Shown here: positions 24,694-32,647 of the stretch, in pieces
How positions within the stretch are numbered: the stretch's first letter is position 1
Layout of the letters: each line of letters begins with the position of its first letter
DNA from: DASRDZ01 sp035652335
GTDB lineage: Bacteria; Chloroflexota; Dormibacteria; Aeolococcales; Aeolococcaceae
NCBI GenBank assembly: GCA_035652335.1
Contig: DASRDZ010000005.1
Span: 1 to 64,000, forward strand
DNA length: 64,000 nucleotides
Direction: 5' to 3'
The notes under the pieces: generated by a model
Told to the model about the DNA's origin: nothing
Database searches by the model: none
Seen by the model: only the letters and a program-made list of their open reading frames with translations
Translations under genes and position numbers: made by a program

Positions 24694-25679
24694 CGGAACA
24701 GCTGCGCACGGCGATCGTCGTCCCCACCATTCGCGAGACCAGCCTGGCTGACTTCCTCCGCCGTTGGGAGCCGGAGTTCCGCGGGCTGGAGGTGATCGTC
24801 GTCGAGGACAATCCCGAGCCGACCTTCGACGTCCCCGACTGGGTTCGCCACTACTCGTGGGCGGACATCGACGCCACCCTCGGTGGGGACGCGTGGATCA
24901 TTCCCCGGCGAAGCGACTGCGTCCGGTCCTTCGGGTACCTCATGGCGTACCGGTCGGGGATCGACGTCGCCATCACCCTGGACGACGACTGCTACCCGGA
25001 ATCTGAGTACTCCCCGTCGTACCTCAGCCAGTTCCACGCCGCCCTCGCTCAGGAGTGGCCGTCCGATCGCTGGTGGAACACCCTCGAGGACGTCTTCCCG
25101 CGGGGCGTCCCGTACACCGTTCGTGAGGTGAAGAGCACGGTCGCGGTCCACCATGGTCTCTGGTCGAACGTCCCCGACCTCGACGCGCGCACACAGATGC
25201 GGATGCCCGATTACCGTCTGCCGCCGGCGCGCGGGGTGCAGCGGGTGCCCACCGGGGCGTTCTTCCCCATGTGCGGGATGAACCTCGCCTTCCGCAGGGA
25301 GTTCATCCCGGCGATGTACTTCCTCCTGATGGGACAGAGCGCGAGCGGCGAGCGCTGGCCGTTCGACCGCTTCGGCGACATCTGGGCGGGCATCTTCGTG
25401 AAGAAGATCGCCGACCATCTCGGCTTCGCGATCACCTCGGGGAGCCCCTCGGTGCACCACTCGCGTGCCTCGAACGTCGACGCGAACCTGGCCAAGGAGA
25501 CGCCCGGCTACCCCGTCAACGAGTACCTGTGGGAGCGGGTGGACCGAGTCCACCTGACCCAGGGCAGCGTGGCGAGGTGCTACGCCGAGCTGGCCGAGAA
25601 GCTCGACATGGACGGTGAGTACTGGAGCACGCTGAAGCGGGCGATGCGGACCTGGGCGGACCTCTTCGACGGCGACTGA
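24690..25679 (+). CDS. RGP/UDP-arabinopyranose mutase-like protein
   Basis: A 329-residue soluble protein that reads along its whole length like plant reversibly glycosylated polypeptides, which interconvert UDP-arabinopyranose and UDP-arabinofuranose. Landmarks from my knowledge of the family: IVVPTIRETSL near the N-terminus, the acidic TLDDDCYP, the Arg in PYTVRE at the position of the glycosylated Arg, HGLWSNVPDLDARTQ, FFPMCGMNLAFRREFIPA, DIWAGIFVKKIADHLG and HSRASN. GT2-like fold. Coupled to the upstream GT2 by ATGA. Enzymes for UDP-xylose synthesis lie 9 kb away, but no UDP-xylose 4-epimerase is in the window. An alternative is autoglycosylating priming activity. Confidence 0.82.
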   Translation: MTEQLRTAIVVPTIRETSLADFLRRWEPEFRGLEVIVVEDNPEPTFDVPDWVRHYSWADIDATLGGDAWIIPRRSDCVRSFGYLMAYRSGIDVAITLDDDCYPESEYSPSYLSQFHAALAQEWPSDRWWNTLEDVFPRGVPYTVREVKSTVAVHHGLWSNVPDLDARTQMRMPDYRLPPARGVQRVPTGAFFPMCGMNLAFRREFIPAMYFLLMGQSASGERWPFDRFGDIWAGIFVKKIADHLGFAITSGSPSVHHSRASNVDANLAKETPGYPVNEYLWERVDRVHLTQGSVARCYAELAEKLDMDGEYWSTLKRAMRTWADLFDGD

Positions 25680-25701
25680 GAGCGGAGCGGGCAGCCTCTC
25701 A
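25677..25701. terminator. shared hairpin between convergent genes
   Basis: TGAGAG (25677-25682) and CTCTCA (25696-25701) form a 6-bp inverted repeat with a 13-base loop; its ends are the stop codons of the two convergent genes. Possible bidirectional terminator. Confidence 0.3.
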
Positions 25702-27327
25702 CCGTCCCGTTCCTGTGGGCAGGACCAGGGTGTCGACGCGCAGGGCGTACCCGTCGCGCTGGTACAGGCGCGAGCCCGTCAGGTCGTAGCCCAGCCGGAG
25801 GTTGGCCAGCCCGCCGGTGACGATGCTCGTGTCGATGTAGGGGAGCTCGATGTAGTAGATGACGGGAGGCAGAGGCTTGACGTGGCCGAGCGCCAGCTCG
25901 ATCTCCTCTCGCACGTAGAGACTGTCCGTCCCGGCGCGCGGCAGGTCGCGGTGTGAGTGCTGGCTGTCGACGGCTGGAAGCACCTCCGCATCCCACGAGA
26001 GGAAGGGCACGACGACCAGCGCCGGGGCCTTCGGGCGAAGGTCGCCGAGCACGTCGTTCAGCAGGGAGTGGATCTCGGTGAACTGCAGGTTGTAGACGAG
26101 CTGGTCGCGGCCGTATCCGAAGCCCTCGTGGGTGATCGACGTCATCGTCAGCAGGCTGTGGTCGCCGAACGCGAACGTGCCGTAGATGCGCTTCGACAGC
26201 GGGTCGATCGTGTGGTAGGTCGAGACGAGCAGCAGTGCGACATAGGCGGCCAGCATCACCTCCCGCCCGCGCCGCCAGATCCTCAGGCCGAGGGCCGAAT
26301 GCCATGCGGTGAGCAGCAGGATCGGGCTGAGGGCGAGGAAGTACCGCGGGATGCTGAAGGTGCGCACGCGGGTGAGCATGTAGAGATCGCCGGCCAGCAC
26401 CAGCCAGAGGAACCACCCACGGGCGCCGGCATCGGACGTGATCTGCCAGCGCAGCCAGGGCCGCGGGTGGTGGAGCAGGCGGGAGCCGAGCGATCGCAGC
26501 CCGAACAGGGCGGCGAGCAGCGCTGGCAGCCACGCGAAGTTGAGGACGAAGGCGAGCGCCAGGTACGAGATGAAGGTTCGGTCGGTGACCTGGAACGGGT
26601 TGATCCCGCTGTGCGCCCCCACCGCCGCGTTCCAGACGAGGGGAAGGTGTGCCAGGGCTCTGCCGCCCAGGTAGAGGATCAGCGCGGCGGGGACACCGAG
26701 CAGCGGGAGGTGGAACCTGATCGCATCCCGCCAGCCCGTCCAGGCCGGGCTGGGACGCTGGCCGTAGGTGAGCAGATAGGCTCCGGCCGCGACGGCGAAC
26801 AGAGCGATTCCCGGCTCTTTCGAGAACGTCATCCCCAGCCCGCCGATGATGGTGAGCGCGCGCCGTCGCTCCAGCAGCCCGAGCAGGGCGAGCAGCGAGA
26901 ACGCCGCCATGCCGTAGTCGGGACTCAGGTTGAGCGCGTTGGCAACGAGGACCGGGCCTGCGGAGAACGCGGTCGCCAGAAGGGTGCGCTCGACCAGCCC
27001 GCTCTCCGGGAACAGCAGCCTGGCGATCCGGAGGAAGGCGAGGATCGCCGCGATGCCGAGACCCAGGTTGACGAGGATCGTCGCGACGGGCGCCTCGTGG
27101 GCGATGGCGGAGAAGGCGGCGACGATGCCGAAATAGACGACCGAGGAATGGCCCTGGCACATGAGCGATTCGACATCGTGCGAGGACACCGCGTTGTGGA
27201 TGCACTGGCTGTACACGACGCCGTCCCAGAGCGGGACGAAGTCCAGGTGGGCGAGCACGCTGACCGCGAACGGCAGGATGGCGACGAACGCCGGCAGCGC
27301 CCGCGCGAGCCGTCCAAGCCACCTCAC
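25699..27327 (-). CDS. multi-pass membrane protein, GT-C/DUF2079-like
   Basis: A 542-residue protein with about 10-11 membrane helices and a C-terminal extracytoplasmic domain of ~150 residues. An acidic loop after the first helix (VPLWDGVVYSQ) and the later FSIPRYFLALSPIL block are what GT-C-type lipid-linked sugar transferases and DUF2079 proteins show, but no definitive motif is seen. The C-terminal segment (SWDAEVLPAVDSQHSHRDLP) is typical of exported loops in such enzymes. GTG 27327 starts 17 bases after the Wzt gene stop in the same direction, so it may be the distal gene of the Wzm/Wzt operon. Confidence 0.6.
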   Translation of the reverse strand: MRWLGRLARALPAFVAILPFAVSVLAHLDFVPLWDGVVYSQCIHNAVSSHDVESLMCQGHSSVVYFGIVAAFSAIAHEAPVATILVNLGLGIAAILAFLRIARLLFPESGLVERTLLATAFSAGPVLVANALNLSPDYGMAAFSLLALLGLLERRRALTIIGGLGMTFSKEPGIALFAVAAGAYLLTYGQRPSPAWTGWRDAIRFHLPLLGVPAALILYLGGRALAHLPLVWNAAVGAHSGINPFQVTDRTFISYLALAFVLNFAWLPALLAALFGLRSLGSRLLHHPRPWLRWQITSDAGARGWFLWLVLAGDLYMLTRVRTFSIPRYFLALSPILLLTAWHSALGLRIWRRGREVMLAAYVALLLVSTYHTIDPLSKRIYGTFAFGDHSLLTMTSITHEGFGYGRDQLVYNLQFTEIHSLLNDVLGDLRPKAPALVVVPFLSWDAEVLPAVDSQHSHRDLPRAGTDSLYVREEIELALGHVKPLPPVIYYIELPYIDTSIVTGGLANLRLGYDLTGSRLYQRDGYALRVDTLVLPTGTGR

Positions 27328-27344
27328 GCGCGCCTCACTCCGCT

Positions 27345-28568
27345 CTACGGCTGGGGCGCGGGGCGCTCCTCGGCGTCCCAGCGGCCACCCAGCTCGACCA
27401 TGCCGGGGCGGCTCTTCTCGTCGATGACCCGGAAGCTCACCGCTCGCTCGAGGTGGTCGTAGGTGTGGCCGCGGTGGGCGTCGTGGATGGTCACCGACAT
27501 GGCGTAGCTGGCCGCCAGCAGCGGCAGCGTGTCGACGCGGTAGCGCAGGGTGCCCGTGTTGCCGGGACGCTGCGGTGACATGCTGAGCTGGCCCATCACC
27601 GCCTCGGGCGTCGACAGCGTCACCCCGTCGCTGCGGTCGATGCGCAGCGCGCAGAGGAAGTCCTCCACGGGACCCTGCACCGCGTAGTCGACCTCGACGA
27701 TGAGCGGCGCGCCGGAGGAGAAGACGCGGTGGGTGCCGCCGTCGATGTCGAGCAGGCGCACGGCGGTGACCTCCACCTCGCGCGTGCCCCAGCGGTCGCC
27801 GCCGTCGACGGCGCCGCTGTCCTCGGCATCGGAGACCGCACCCATCATGCGGCGGTAGAGCGCCGTCACCTCGGACGCCGGCCCGTCGGCGTGGAGGCGA
27901 CCGTGGTCGAGCAGCAGGGCGCGGTCGCAGTAGAGGTTGACCGAGCCGACGTCGTGGGTGACCAGCACGACCGTCTTGCCCTCGCGCTTGTAGCGGGCGA
28001 AGACGTCGAAGCACTTCTCCTGGAAGCGCGCGTCACCGACGGCCAGCACCTCGTCCATGAGCAGGATCTGGGCGTCGGCCTGGATGGCCACGGAGAAGGC
28101 GAGGCGCACCTGCATGCCGCTGGAGTAGTTCTTCAGCTTCTGGTCGGCGAAGTTCTCCAGCTCGGCAAAGGCGATGATGCCGTCGATGCGCCGGTCCAGC
28201 TCGTGCCGGGTGAGGCCGAGCACGGCGCCGTTGAGGTAGATGTTCTCGCGTGCGGTGAGCTCCGGGTTGAAGCCCACACCCAGCTCCAGGAATGGCGAGA
28301 CGTTGCCGTTGATCTGCACCGTCCCGCTGTCCGGCGTGTAGATGCGGGAGAGCACCTTGAGCAGCGTCGACTTGCCCGACCCGTTGTGGCCGATGATGCC
28401 CAGGAACTGCCCCTCGGGGACCTCGAAGCTGATGTCGTTGAGCGCGTGCAGGTCGTGGTAGCGCGACGAGGTGCGCATGTGGGTGAAGCGGTACTTGAGC
28501 GTCGTGCTGCGGTCGAGTGGGATGCGGAACGTCTTGTTGACGTTCTGGCAGACGACGGCGGCGCTCAA
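27345..28568 (-). CDS. wzt: polysaccharide ABC exporter ATP-binding protein with C-terminal carbohydrate-binding domain
   Basis: A 407-residue ATPase of the Wzt type. The nucleotide-binding domain (~1-250) has Walker A GHNGSGKST, the signature YSSGMQVRLAFS, Walker B ILLMDEVLAVGD and the switch His in VLVTHD. Residues ~265-400 form the extra beta-sandwich domain that in Wzt proteins recognises the chain terminus of the glycan (LCALRIDRSDGVTLS, MSVTIHDAHRGHTYD). The start is TTG 28568, overlapping the permease stop (TTGA). Presence of the C-domain implies export of a terminated, preassembled polysaccharide. Confidence 0.9.
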   Translation of the reverse strand: MSAAVVCQNVNKTFRIPLDRSTTLKYRFTHMRTSSRYHDLHALNDISFEVPEGQFLGIIGHNGSGKSTLLKVLSRIYTPDSGTVQINGNVSPFLELGVGFNPELTARENIYLNGAVLGLTRHELDRRIDGIIAFAELENFADQKLKNYSSGMQVRLAFSVAIQADAQILLMDEVLAVGDARFQEKCFDVFARYKREGKTVVLVTHDVGSVNLYCDRALLLDHGRLHADGPASEVTALYRRMMGAVSDAEDSGAVDGGDRWGTREVEVTAVRLLDIDGGTHRVFSSGAPLIVEVDYAVQGPVEDFLCALRIDRSDGVTLSTPEAVMGQLSMSPQRPGNTGTLRYRVDTLPLLAASYAMSVTIHDAHRGHTYDHLERAVSFRVIDEKSRPGMVELGGRWDAEERPAPQP

Positions 28569-29419
28569 AGGTACTCGGCGAACCGAGGGGTGAGGCGGTT
28601 GAACACGTAGAAGCCGAGCCCCAGCAGGATGGCGATGATGGCGAAGGGGACGAAGTAGGTGGCCTGCATGATCTCGACCGACCACTTGATGTTCGACGAC
28701 ACCAGCGCGCGACGCATGTCCTCGATGATTTGGGCCACGGGATTGGCGACGACCCACGCCTCCAGCCGCGGCGGCACCAGGGAGATCGGGTAGATCACCG
28801 CGCTGGCGTAGATGAGGAGCTGCATGAAGATCTCCCAGATGTGGCCCAGGTCGCGGTAGAAGACGAACAGCGACGAGAGCAGCAGGGAGATTCCGAGGAC
28901 GAGCAGATACAGCTCGATGACGAAGAGCGGAGCCAGCAGGCTGTCCCAGCTCAACTCCAGCCGTCCCAGGGAGCCGGCGATGAGGATGATCAACGTCAGG
29001 TTGATGAAGAAGGTCATCAGCGAGCTGAGCGTCGCCGCCACCACCAGGATGCTGCGTGGGAAGTAGGCCTTGCGGATCATGTTGCCGTTGCTGGCAATGG
29101 AGTTCATCGCCGCCGACGTGGTCTCCTGGAAGAACGTGAAGAGCACGATGGCGAGCAGGAGCTGGAAGACGAAGTTGGGCGTGCCGCGATCGATGTGGAA
29201 GAGCTTGACGAAGACCACGTAGAGGATGCCGAACAGCATCAGCGGCTTGAAGAGCGACCACAGGTAGCCGAGCACCGAGCCGGTGTACTTGAGCTTGAAC
29301 TGGCTGATGGCCAGCTCGCGGGTCAGGTTGGCGTGGCGCCTGAGCGTGCCGCCACGGCGCTCAGGGGAAGTCGCGGCGCCGGCGTCGGTGGGCAGATGCG
29401 TCTCGACGGACGTCGCCAT
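28565..29419 (-). CDS. wzm: polysaccharide ABC exporter permease
   Basis: A 284-residue ABC-2 type permease with six membrane helices. Characteristic elements are the amphipathic entry helix ELAISQFKLKYTGSVLGYLW, the GNMIRKAYFPRSILV coupling loop and the NPVAQIIEDMRRAL segment before the last helices. With Wzt it exports undecaprenyl-linked polysaccharide. I place the start at ATG 29419, whose A is shared with the TGA of a possible 10-residue leader peptide (29419-29451). GTG 29428 would add three residues. Confidence 0.9.
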   Translation of the reverse strand: MATSVETHLPTDAGAATSPERRGGTLRRHANLTRELAISQFKLKYTGSVLGYLWSLFKPLMLFGILYVVFVKLFHIDRGTPNFVFQLLLAIVLFTFFQETTSAAMNSIASNGNMIRKAYFPRSILVVAATLSSLMTFFINLTLIILIAGSLGRLELSWDSLLAPLFVIELYLLVLGISLLLSSLFVFYRDLGHIWEIFMQLLIYASAVIYPISLVPPRLEAWVVANPVAQIIEDMRRALVSSNIKWSVEIMQATYFVPFAIIAILLGLGFYVFNRLTPRFAEYL

Positions 29420-29451
29420 CACGCCCACCCTGTGCTGGGGGAGCGGGTCAT
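29419..29451 (-). CDS. candidate leaderless 10-residue leader peptide
   Basis: ATG to TGA encoding MTRSPSTGWA, 8 bases after a TAGACT element, ending in TGATG so that its stop shares one base with the permease start. Ribosomes could re-initiate on the permease, which lacks a Shine-Dalgarno sequence. Speculative. Confidence 0.3.
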   Translation of the reverse strand: MTRSPSTGWA

Positions 29452-29459
29452 GTGGGGGC

Positions 29460-29465
29460 AGTCTA
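29460..29465 (-). promoter_or_regulatory. -10 element (TAGACT) for the exporter operon
   Basis: TAGACT on the minus strand, 8 bases before the ATG of the leader peptide and 40 before the permease start. Confidence 0.45.
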
Positions 29466-29492
29466 GCAGGGGCTTTCCGCGCCGGGCTCCGG

Positions 29493-30572
29493 TCAGGGAC
29501 GGATGCCGATCGAGGCCAATTGGGCCACGAGATCGTCGAGCGCGCGCTCGGGGGCCAGCTCCTCCGCGCGGCGACGGCCCCGCTCCAGATGGTCGGCGAG
29601 GGCGACGGCGTCGCCGAGCAGGATGCCGAGGGCCTCGGCCATGAGCGGGAAGTCCTTGGGGGCGATCTGCAGGCCGGCCTCGCCGAGGGTGAAGGGGACC
29701 GCGGAGGACGGATAGGCGAGGATGGGGAGCTCGCAGACCATCGCCTCCAGGAGCGGGACGCAGAAGCCCTCGTGCTCGCTCATCGAGACGTAGGCGGCGG
29801 CGCCGCGATAGCAGTCGACCAGGTCCTGCTGGCTGACCCGGCCCAGGAACCGCACCCCGTCCTCGAGCTGCAGGCGGTGGACGAGGCGGAGCAGCGCGTC
29901 GCGATAGACGGGAAGGCGGTCGGCGTCGCCGACCACCCAGAGGCGAGCGCGAGGATCCACCCCTGCGCGGTAGGCGGCGAGCAGGCGAATGCAGTCCTCG
30001 ATGCACTTGTTGGGGGCGACCCGCCCCACCGTGAGCAGCGTCGGCGCGGCGGCGATCTCGTGGTGGAGGGGGCCGGGACGGTGCCGGCGGTACGGACCCT
30101 GGTCGAGCACGATGGGGAGGACGCCGGTCGGGGAGAAGCCCATGGCCTCGAGCTCCCGCCGGGTGTACTCGGAGTCGCCGAGGGCGAGCGCGGTGTGGTC
30201 CGGCAGCAGGGCGAGGTCGGCCGCGGCCGCGGCCATGCCCGCCTCGTGGGCGGGATCGATCATGTGGAACCAGCGCGCTGGGGTCACGTTGTGGTGGATC
30301 AGCACCAGCGGCAGGCCGGACTGGACGAGGAGCGGCGTCGCCGGCGAGGCGACGGCGTAGTGGTAGACGACCGAGGCGGGCGGGGCGCCGTCGAGAAGCT
30401 CGGCGATCGGCCGCGCGGTCGCGTCCAGGTTCGGCGCCGGCCGGTCCTGGGGGAGGATGAACACCTCGGACTCGAAGCCCCGGGCGCGCAGCCCGTCGCG
30501 GATGGCCCGCGTCTCGTCGCCGATGGCGTCGGCGTGGAGGAGGACCGGGACGACCTGGTGGATGGCGGTCAT
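29493..30572 (-). CDS. GT4 family glycosyltransferase (GDA-type)
   Basis: A 359-residue GT-B enzyme and last gene of a four-gene operon. The N-terminus (HQVVPVLLHADAIGDETRAI) parallels the GDA-type GT4 at 12000-13073. LTVGRVAPNKCIEDCIRLL and SMSEHEGFCVPLLEAMVCEL (EX7E) form the donor site, and LVLIHHNVTPARWF is the acceptor-side loop shared with the paralogue's VMYHNITPPAYF. It starts 10 bases after the small coiled-coil gene. Substrate unknown. Confidence 0.85.
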   Translation of the reverse strand: MTAIHQVVPVLLHADAIGDETRAIRDGLRARGFESEVFILPQDRPAPNLDATARPIAELLDGAPPASVVYHYAVASPATPLLVQSGLPLVLIHHNVTPARWFHMIDPAHEAGMAAAAADLALLPDHTALALGDSEYTRRELEAMGFSPTGVLPIVLDQGPYRRHRPGPLHHEIAAAPTLLTVGRVAPNKCIEDCIRLLAAYRAGVDPRARLWVVGDADRLPVYRDALLRLVHRLQLEDGVRFLGRVSQQDLVDCYRGAAAYVSMSEHEGFCVPLLEAMVCELPILAYPSSAVPFTLGEAGLQIAPKDFPLMAEALGILLGDAVALADHLERGRRRAEELAPERALDDLVAQLASIGIRP

Positions 30573-30582
30573 GCGCCGCGGA

Positions 30583-31017
30583 TCATGCCCGCCGGTCGCG
30601 CCTCTCCGCCTCCAGGGCCGCCACCCGCCGGCGCAGCTCGTCGATCTCGCGGCGCAGCGCCACGATGTGCCGGCTGTGCTCCGCCAGCACGTCGAGCACG
30701 GCGCGGTTGTGGGCGCTCACCTGGGCCGCGACCGGGGGCAGGTACCACCGCAGGGCGCGTTCCACCGCGCGCTTGACCGCCGTGAGCGCAGGCCCCACCG
30801 CCGGGCGACCGGACGGCGGCGGGGGGCCCACCACCACCTCGGCCGTGCGCACCGCCTCCGGCCACGCGGGGCCCGCCGCGACCGAGGGCTCGGGCTGGAG
30901 GTCGAGCGGCTCCGCCAGTGCGTCGAGGAGGTCCGCCGCGTAGACGCCGCGTGCGGCCTTCTCGCCTGCGCTCGCGCGGGCGCGCGCCAGCAGCTCGTCC
31001 TGCGATGCGGAGCTCAT
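30583..31017 (-). CDS. small RWY-motif coiled-coil protein linked to GT4 genes
   Basis: A 144-residue protein with no catalytic fold. Residues ~10-35 (ARARASAGEKAARGVYAADL) and ~86-107 (ERALRWYLPPVAAQVSAHNR) match two segments at the start of the methyltransferase-like protein at 14251-15201. From ~105 to the end it is a Leu-heptad coiled coil (VALRREIDELRRRVAALEAE). It overlaps the GT4 upstream by ATGA and precedes the GT4 downstream by 10 bases. It may tether or oligomerise the glycosyltransferases; this is inference. Confidence 0.6.
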   Translation of the reverse strand: MSSASQDELLARARASAGEKAARGVYAADLLDALAEPLDLQPEPSVAAGPAWPEAVRTAEVVVGPPPPSGRPAVGPALTAVKRAVERALRWYLPPVAAQVSAHNRAVLDVLAEHSRHIVALRREIDELRRRVAALEAERRDRRA

Positions 31018-32207
31018 GCCGCCGCCCGCCTTCGCGACACTGCGGTGATGGCCTCGTCGTAGAGCGCCATGATCCGTTCCCACCTGAAGTTGGCGGCGAC
31101 GTAGCGACGCCCGTTGCGCCCCATGGCGTCGCGCACCTCCGGCCGGTCGAGCAGCAGTGACGCGGCAGCGGCGAACTCGCCTCCGTCCCGGTAGGACAGC
31201 CCTGCGGAGCTGCGCCGCGCATGTCCGCGCAGCACGGGGGACGCGGACGTCACCAGCACCGGCACGCCGCAGGCCAGCGACTCCAATGCCGCCATGCTGA
31301 GGCTCTCGTTGCGCGACGGCACCACGGTGGCGGTCGCGCCCGCCATCAGCGCGGCGAGGTCGTCGGGGTCGAGGAAGCCCAGGTGGCGGACGCGCGGATC
31401 CGAGGGGATGTCCATCCAGGCGCCGCCGGCGAGGACGAGGTCGGCTCGACCGTCGTGGCGGGACCAGGCGAGGAAGTGGTCGAACATCTCCCCGCACCCC
31501 TTGTCCGGGTCGACGCGGCCTGCGTACAGGAAATATGGCCGTTCCAGGCCAAAACGCGCGCGCGCCGGCTCGCTCCGGCCGTCGCCGCTGTCGGGCGGGT
31601 CGACGCCGACACCGGCGATGGCGCCGGGCACGTCCTCGACGCCGAGGATGCGTGACGCCAGGTCGCGCTCCTCGGGCGTGTTCCACATCACCCGGCGCGC
31701 CAGGTTCAACGCGCGCGCCTGGGCGTCGAGGTGCGCGGCGGGCTCGTCGTGCAGCGTGGGGACGAGGATGGCGCGGTCGGCGACGAGCGGGAGGCCGGCC
31801 ACCGCCGGCAGGTAGAGGAGGGTGAAGAACACCACCGCGTCGTAGTCGGTGCCGTGGTCCCGCAGGTGGTCGAGGAGGGCGCGGACGTCGGGGCCCTGCT
31901 CGCGCAGCAGGGTGGCCTCGTCATGGTCGTCCCAGCAGCCGTCGAGGATGGGCTGCATGGCCCTGCCCCACCGCTCCAGGTCGCGCTGGGTGTCGACAGG
32001 GAACCGCAGCACGCGCAGCGGCCCGTCGCTGCTCTCGCCGGGCGGGAGGACGTTGGCCCAGGTGACGTAGTCCTCGGCGCACGTCGTGAGCACGGTGACG
32101 TCGTGGCCGCGCTCGGCGAGGCGTGTCGCCACCAGTCGCGCGTGGCGCTCCGCACCGCCGGTGATCCCCGCGCCGAAGCGCACCACGACGACGGCGACGC
32201 GGCTCAC
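31014..32207 (-). CDS. GT4 family glycosyltransferase (GGAE-type)
   Basis: A 397-residue GT-B enzyme. VVVVRFGAGITGGAERHARL and VTVLTTCAEDYVTWANVLPP place it with the GGAE-type paralogues at 13070 and 16360. The donor half has FLYAGRVDPDKGCGEMF and VPSRNESLSMAALESLACGV (EX7E). Both neighbours overlap it by four bases: GTGA with the upstream coiled-coil gene, ATGA with the downstream one, so it is sandwiched between two RWY/coiled-coil proteins. Confidence 0.85.
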   Translation of the reverse strand: MSRVAVVVVRFGAGITGGAERHARLVATRLAERGHDVTVLTTCAEDYVTWANVLPPGESSDGPLRVLRFPVDTQRDLERWGRAMQPILDGCWDDHDEATLLREQGPDVRALLDHLRDHGTDYDAVVFFTLLYLPAVAGLPLVADRAILVPTLHDEPAAHLDAQARALNLARRVMWNTPEERDLASRILGVEDVPGAIAGVGVDPPDSGDGRSEPARARFGLERPYFLYAGRVDPDKGCGEMFDHFLAWSRHDGRADLVLAGGAWMDIPSDPRVRHLGFLDPDDLAALMAGATATVVPSRNESLSMAALESLACGVPVLVTSASPVLRGHARRSSAGLSYRDGGEFAAAASLLLDRPEVRDAMGRNGRRYVAANFRWERIMALYDEAITAVSRRRAAA

Positions 32208-32614
32208 TCGGACAGCGGCTCGAGGAGACCCACGTCGCGCGCTGCGCGCTGCAGGTCCATCCTCGCGCGGGCCAGCTCACGGCGATGCGCCTCGACGGCG
32301 TCGGCGACGGCGCGGTTGTGGTCGCTGATCGCACCGGTGATCGGCCAGAGGTACCAGCGCAGCGCCCGTCTCACCGCGCGCTCGGCCGTGACGACGATCG
32401 GACCGACGAGCGGAGCACCCGGGCGCAGGGGCGGATGCGGCGAGATGCCGGCGCTGCGGTGCAATGGGTGCCGCCGCGGTCGCACCTGGTTGCCGGGAGC
32501 AGCCGCACCGCGGCGCGCGCCGGCCGCCAGCGCCACCTCAGCCTGCAGTGCCGCGACGTCCACCTCAGGCGTCTCCACGGCGGCGAGATCGGACGGCAGC
32601 CGGCTGAGCTCCAT
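32204..32614 (-). CDS. small RWY-motif coiled-coil protein, first gene of GT4 cassette
   Basis: A 136-residue protein. The N-terminal ~70 residues are low-complexity; then AVRRALRWYLWPITGAISD and HNRAVADAVEAHRREL give the RWY-P-HNRAV module also found at 30583 and 14251, followed by a helical tail (ARMDLQRAARDVGLLEPL). No enzyme signature. I choose ATG 32614 rather than ATG 32623 because TATCAT ends exactly 7 bases upstream and would itself overlap the other ATG. Confidence 0.55.
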   Translation of the reverse strand: MELSRLPSDLAAVETPEVDVAALQAEVALAAGARRGAAAPGNQVRPRRHPLHRSAGISPHPPLRPGAPLVGPIVVTAERAVRRALRWYLWPITGAISDHNRAVADAVEAHRRELARARMDLQRAARDVGLLEPLSE

Positions 32615-32621
32615 CGGCGGC

Positions 32622-32627
32622 ATGATA
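32622..32627 (-). promoter_or_regulatory. -10 element (TATCAT) of a leaderless gene
   Basis: TATCAT on the minus strand with a 7-base gap to ATG 32614, the same hexamer and gap as upstream of the gene starting at 41553. Confidence 0.5.
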
Positions 32628-32647
32628 CGGCGCCTCGCCGGGGCGCC

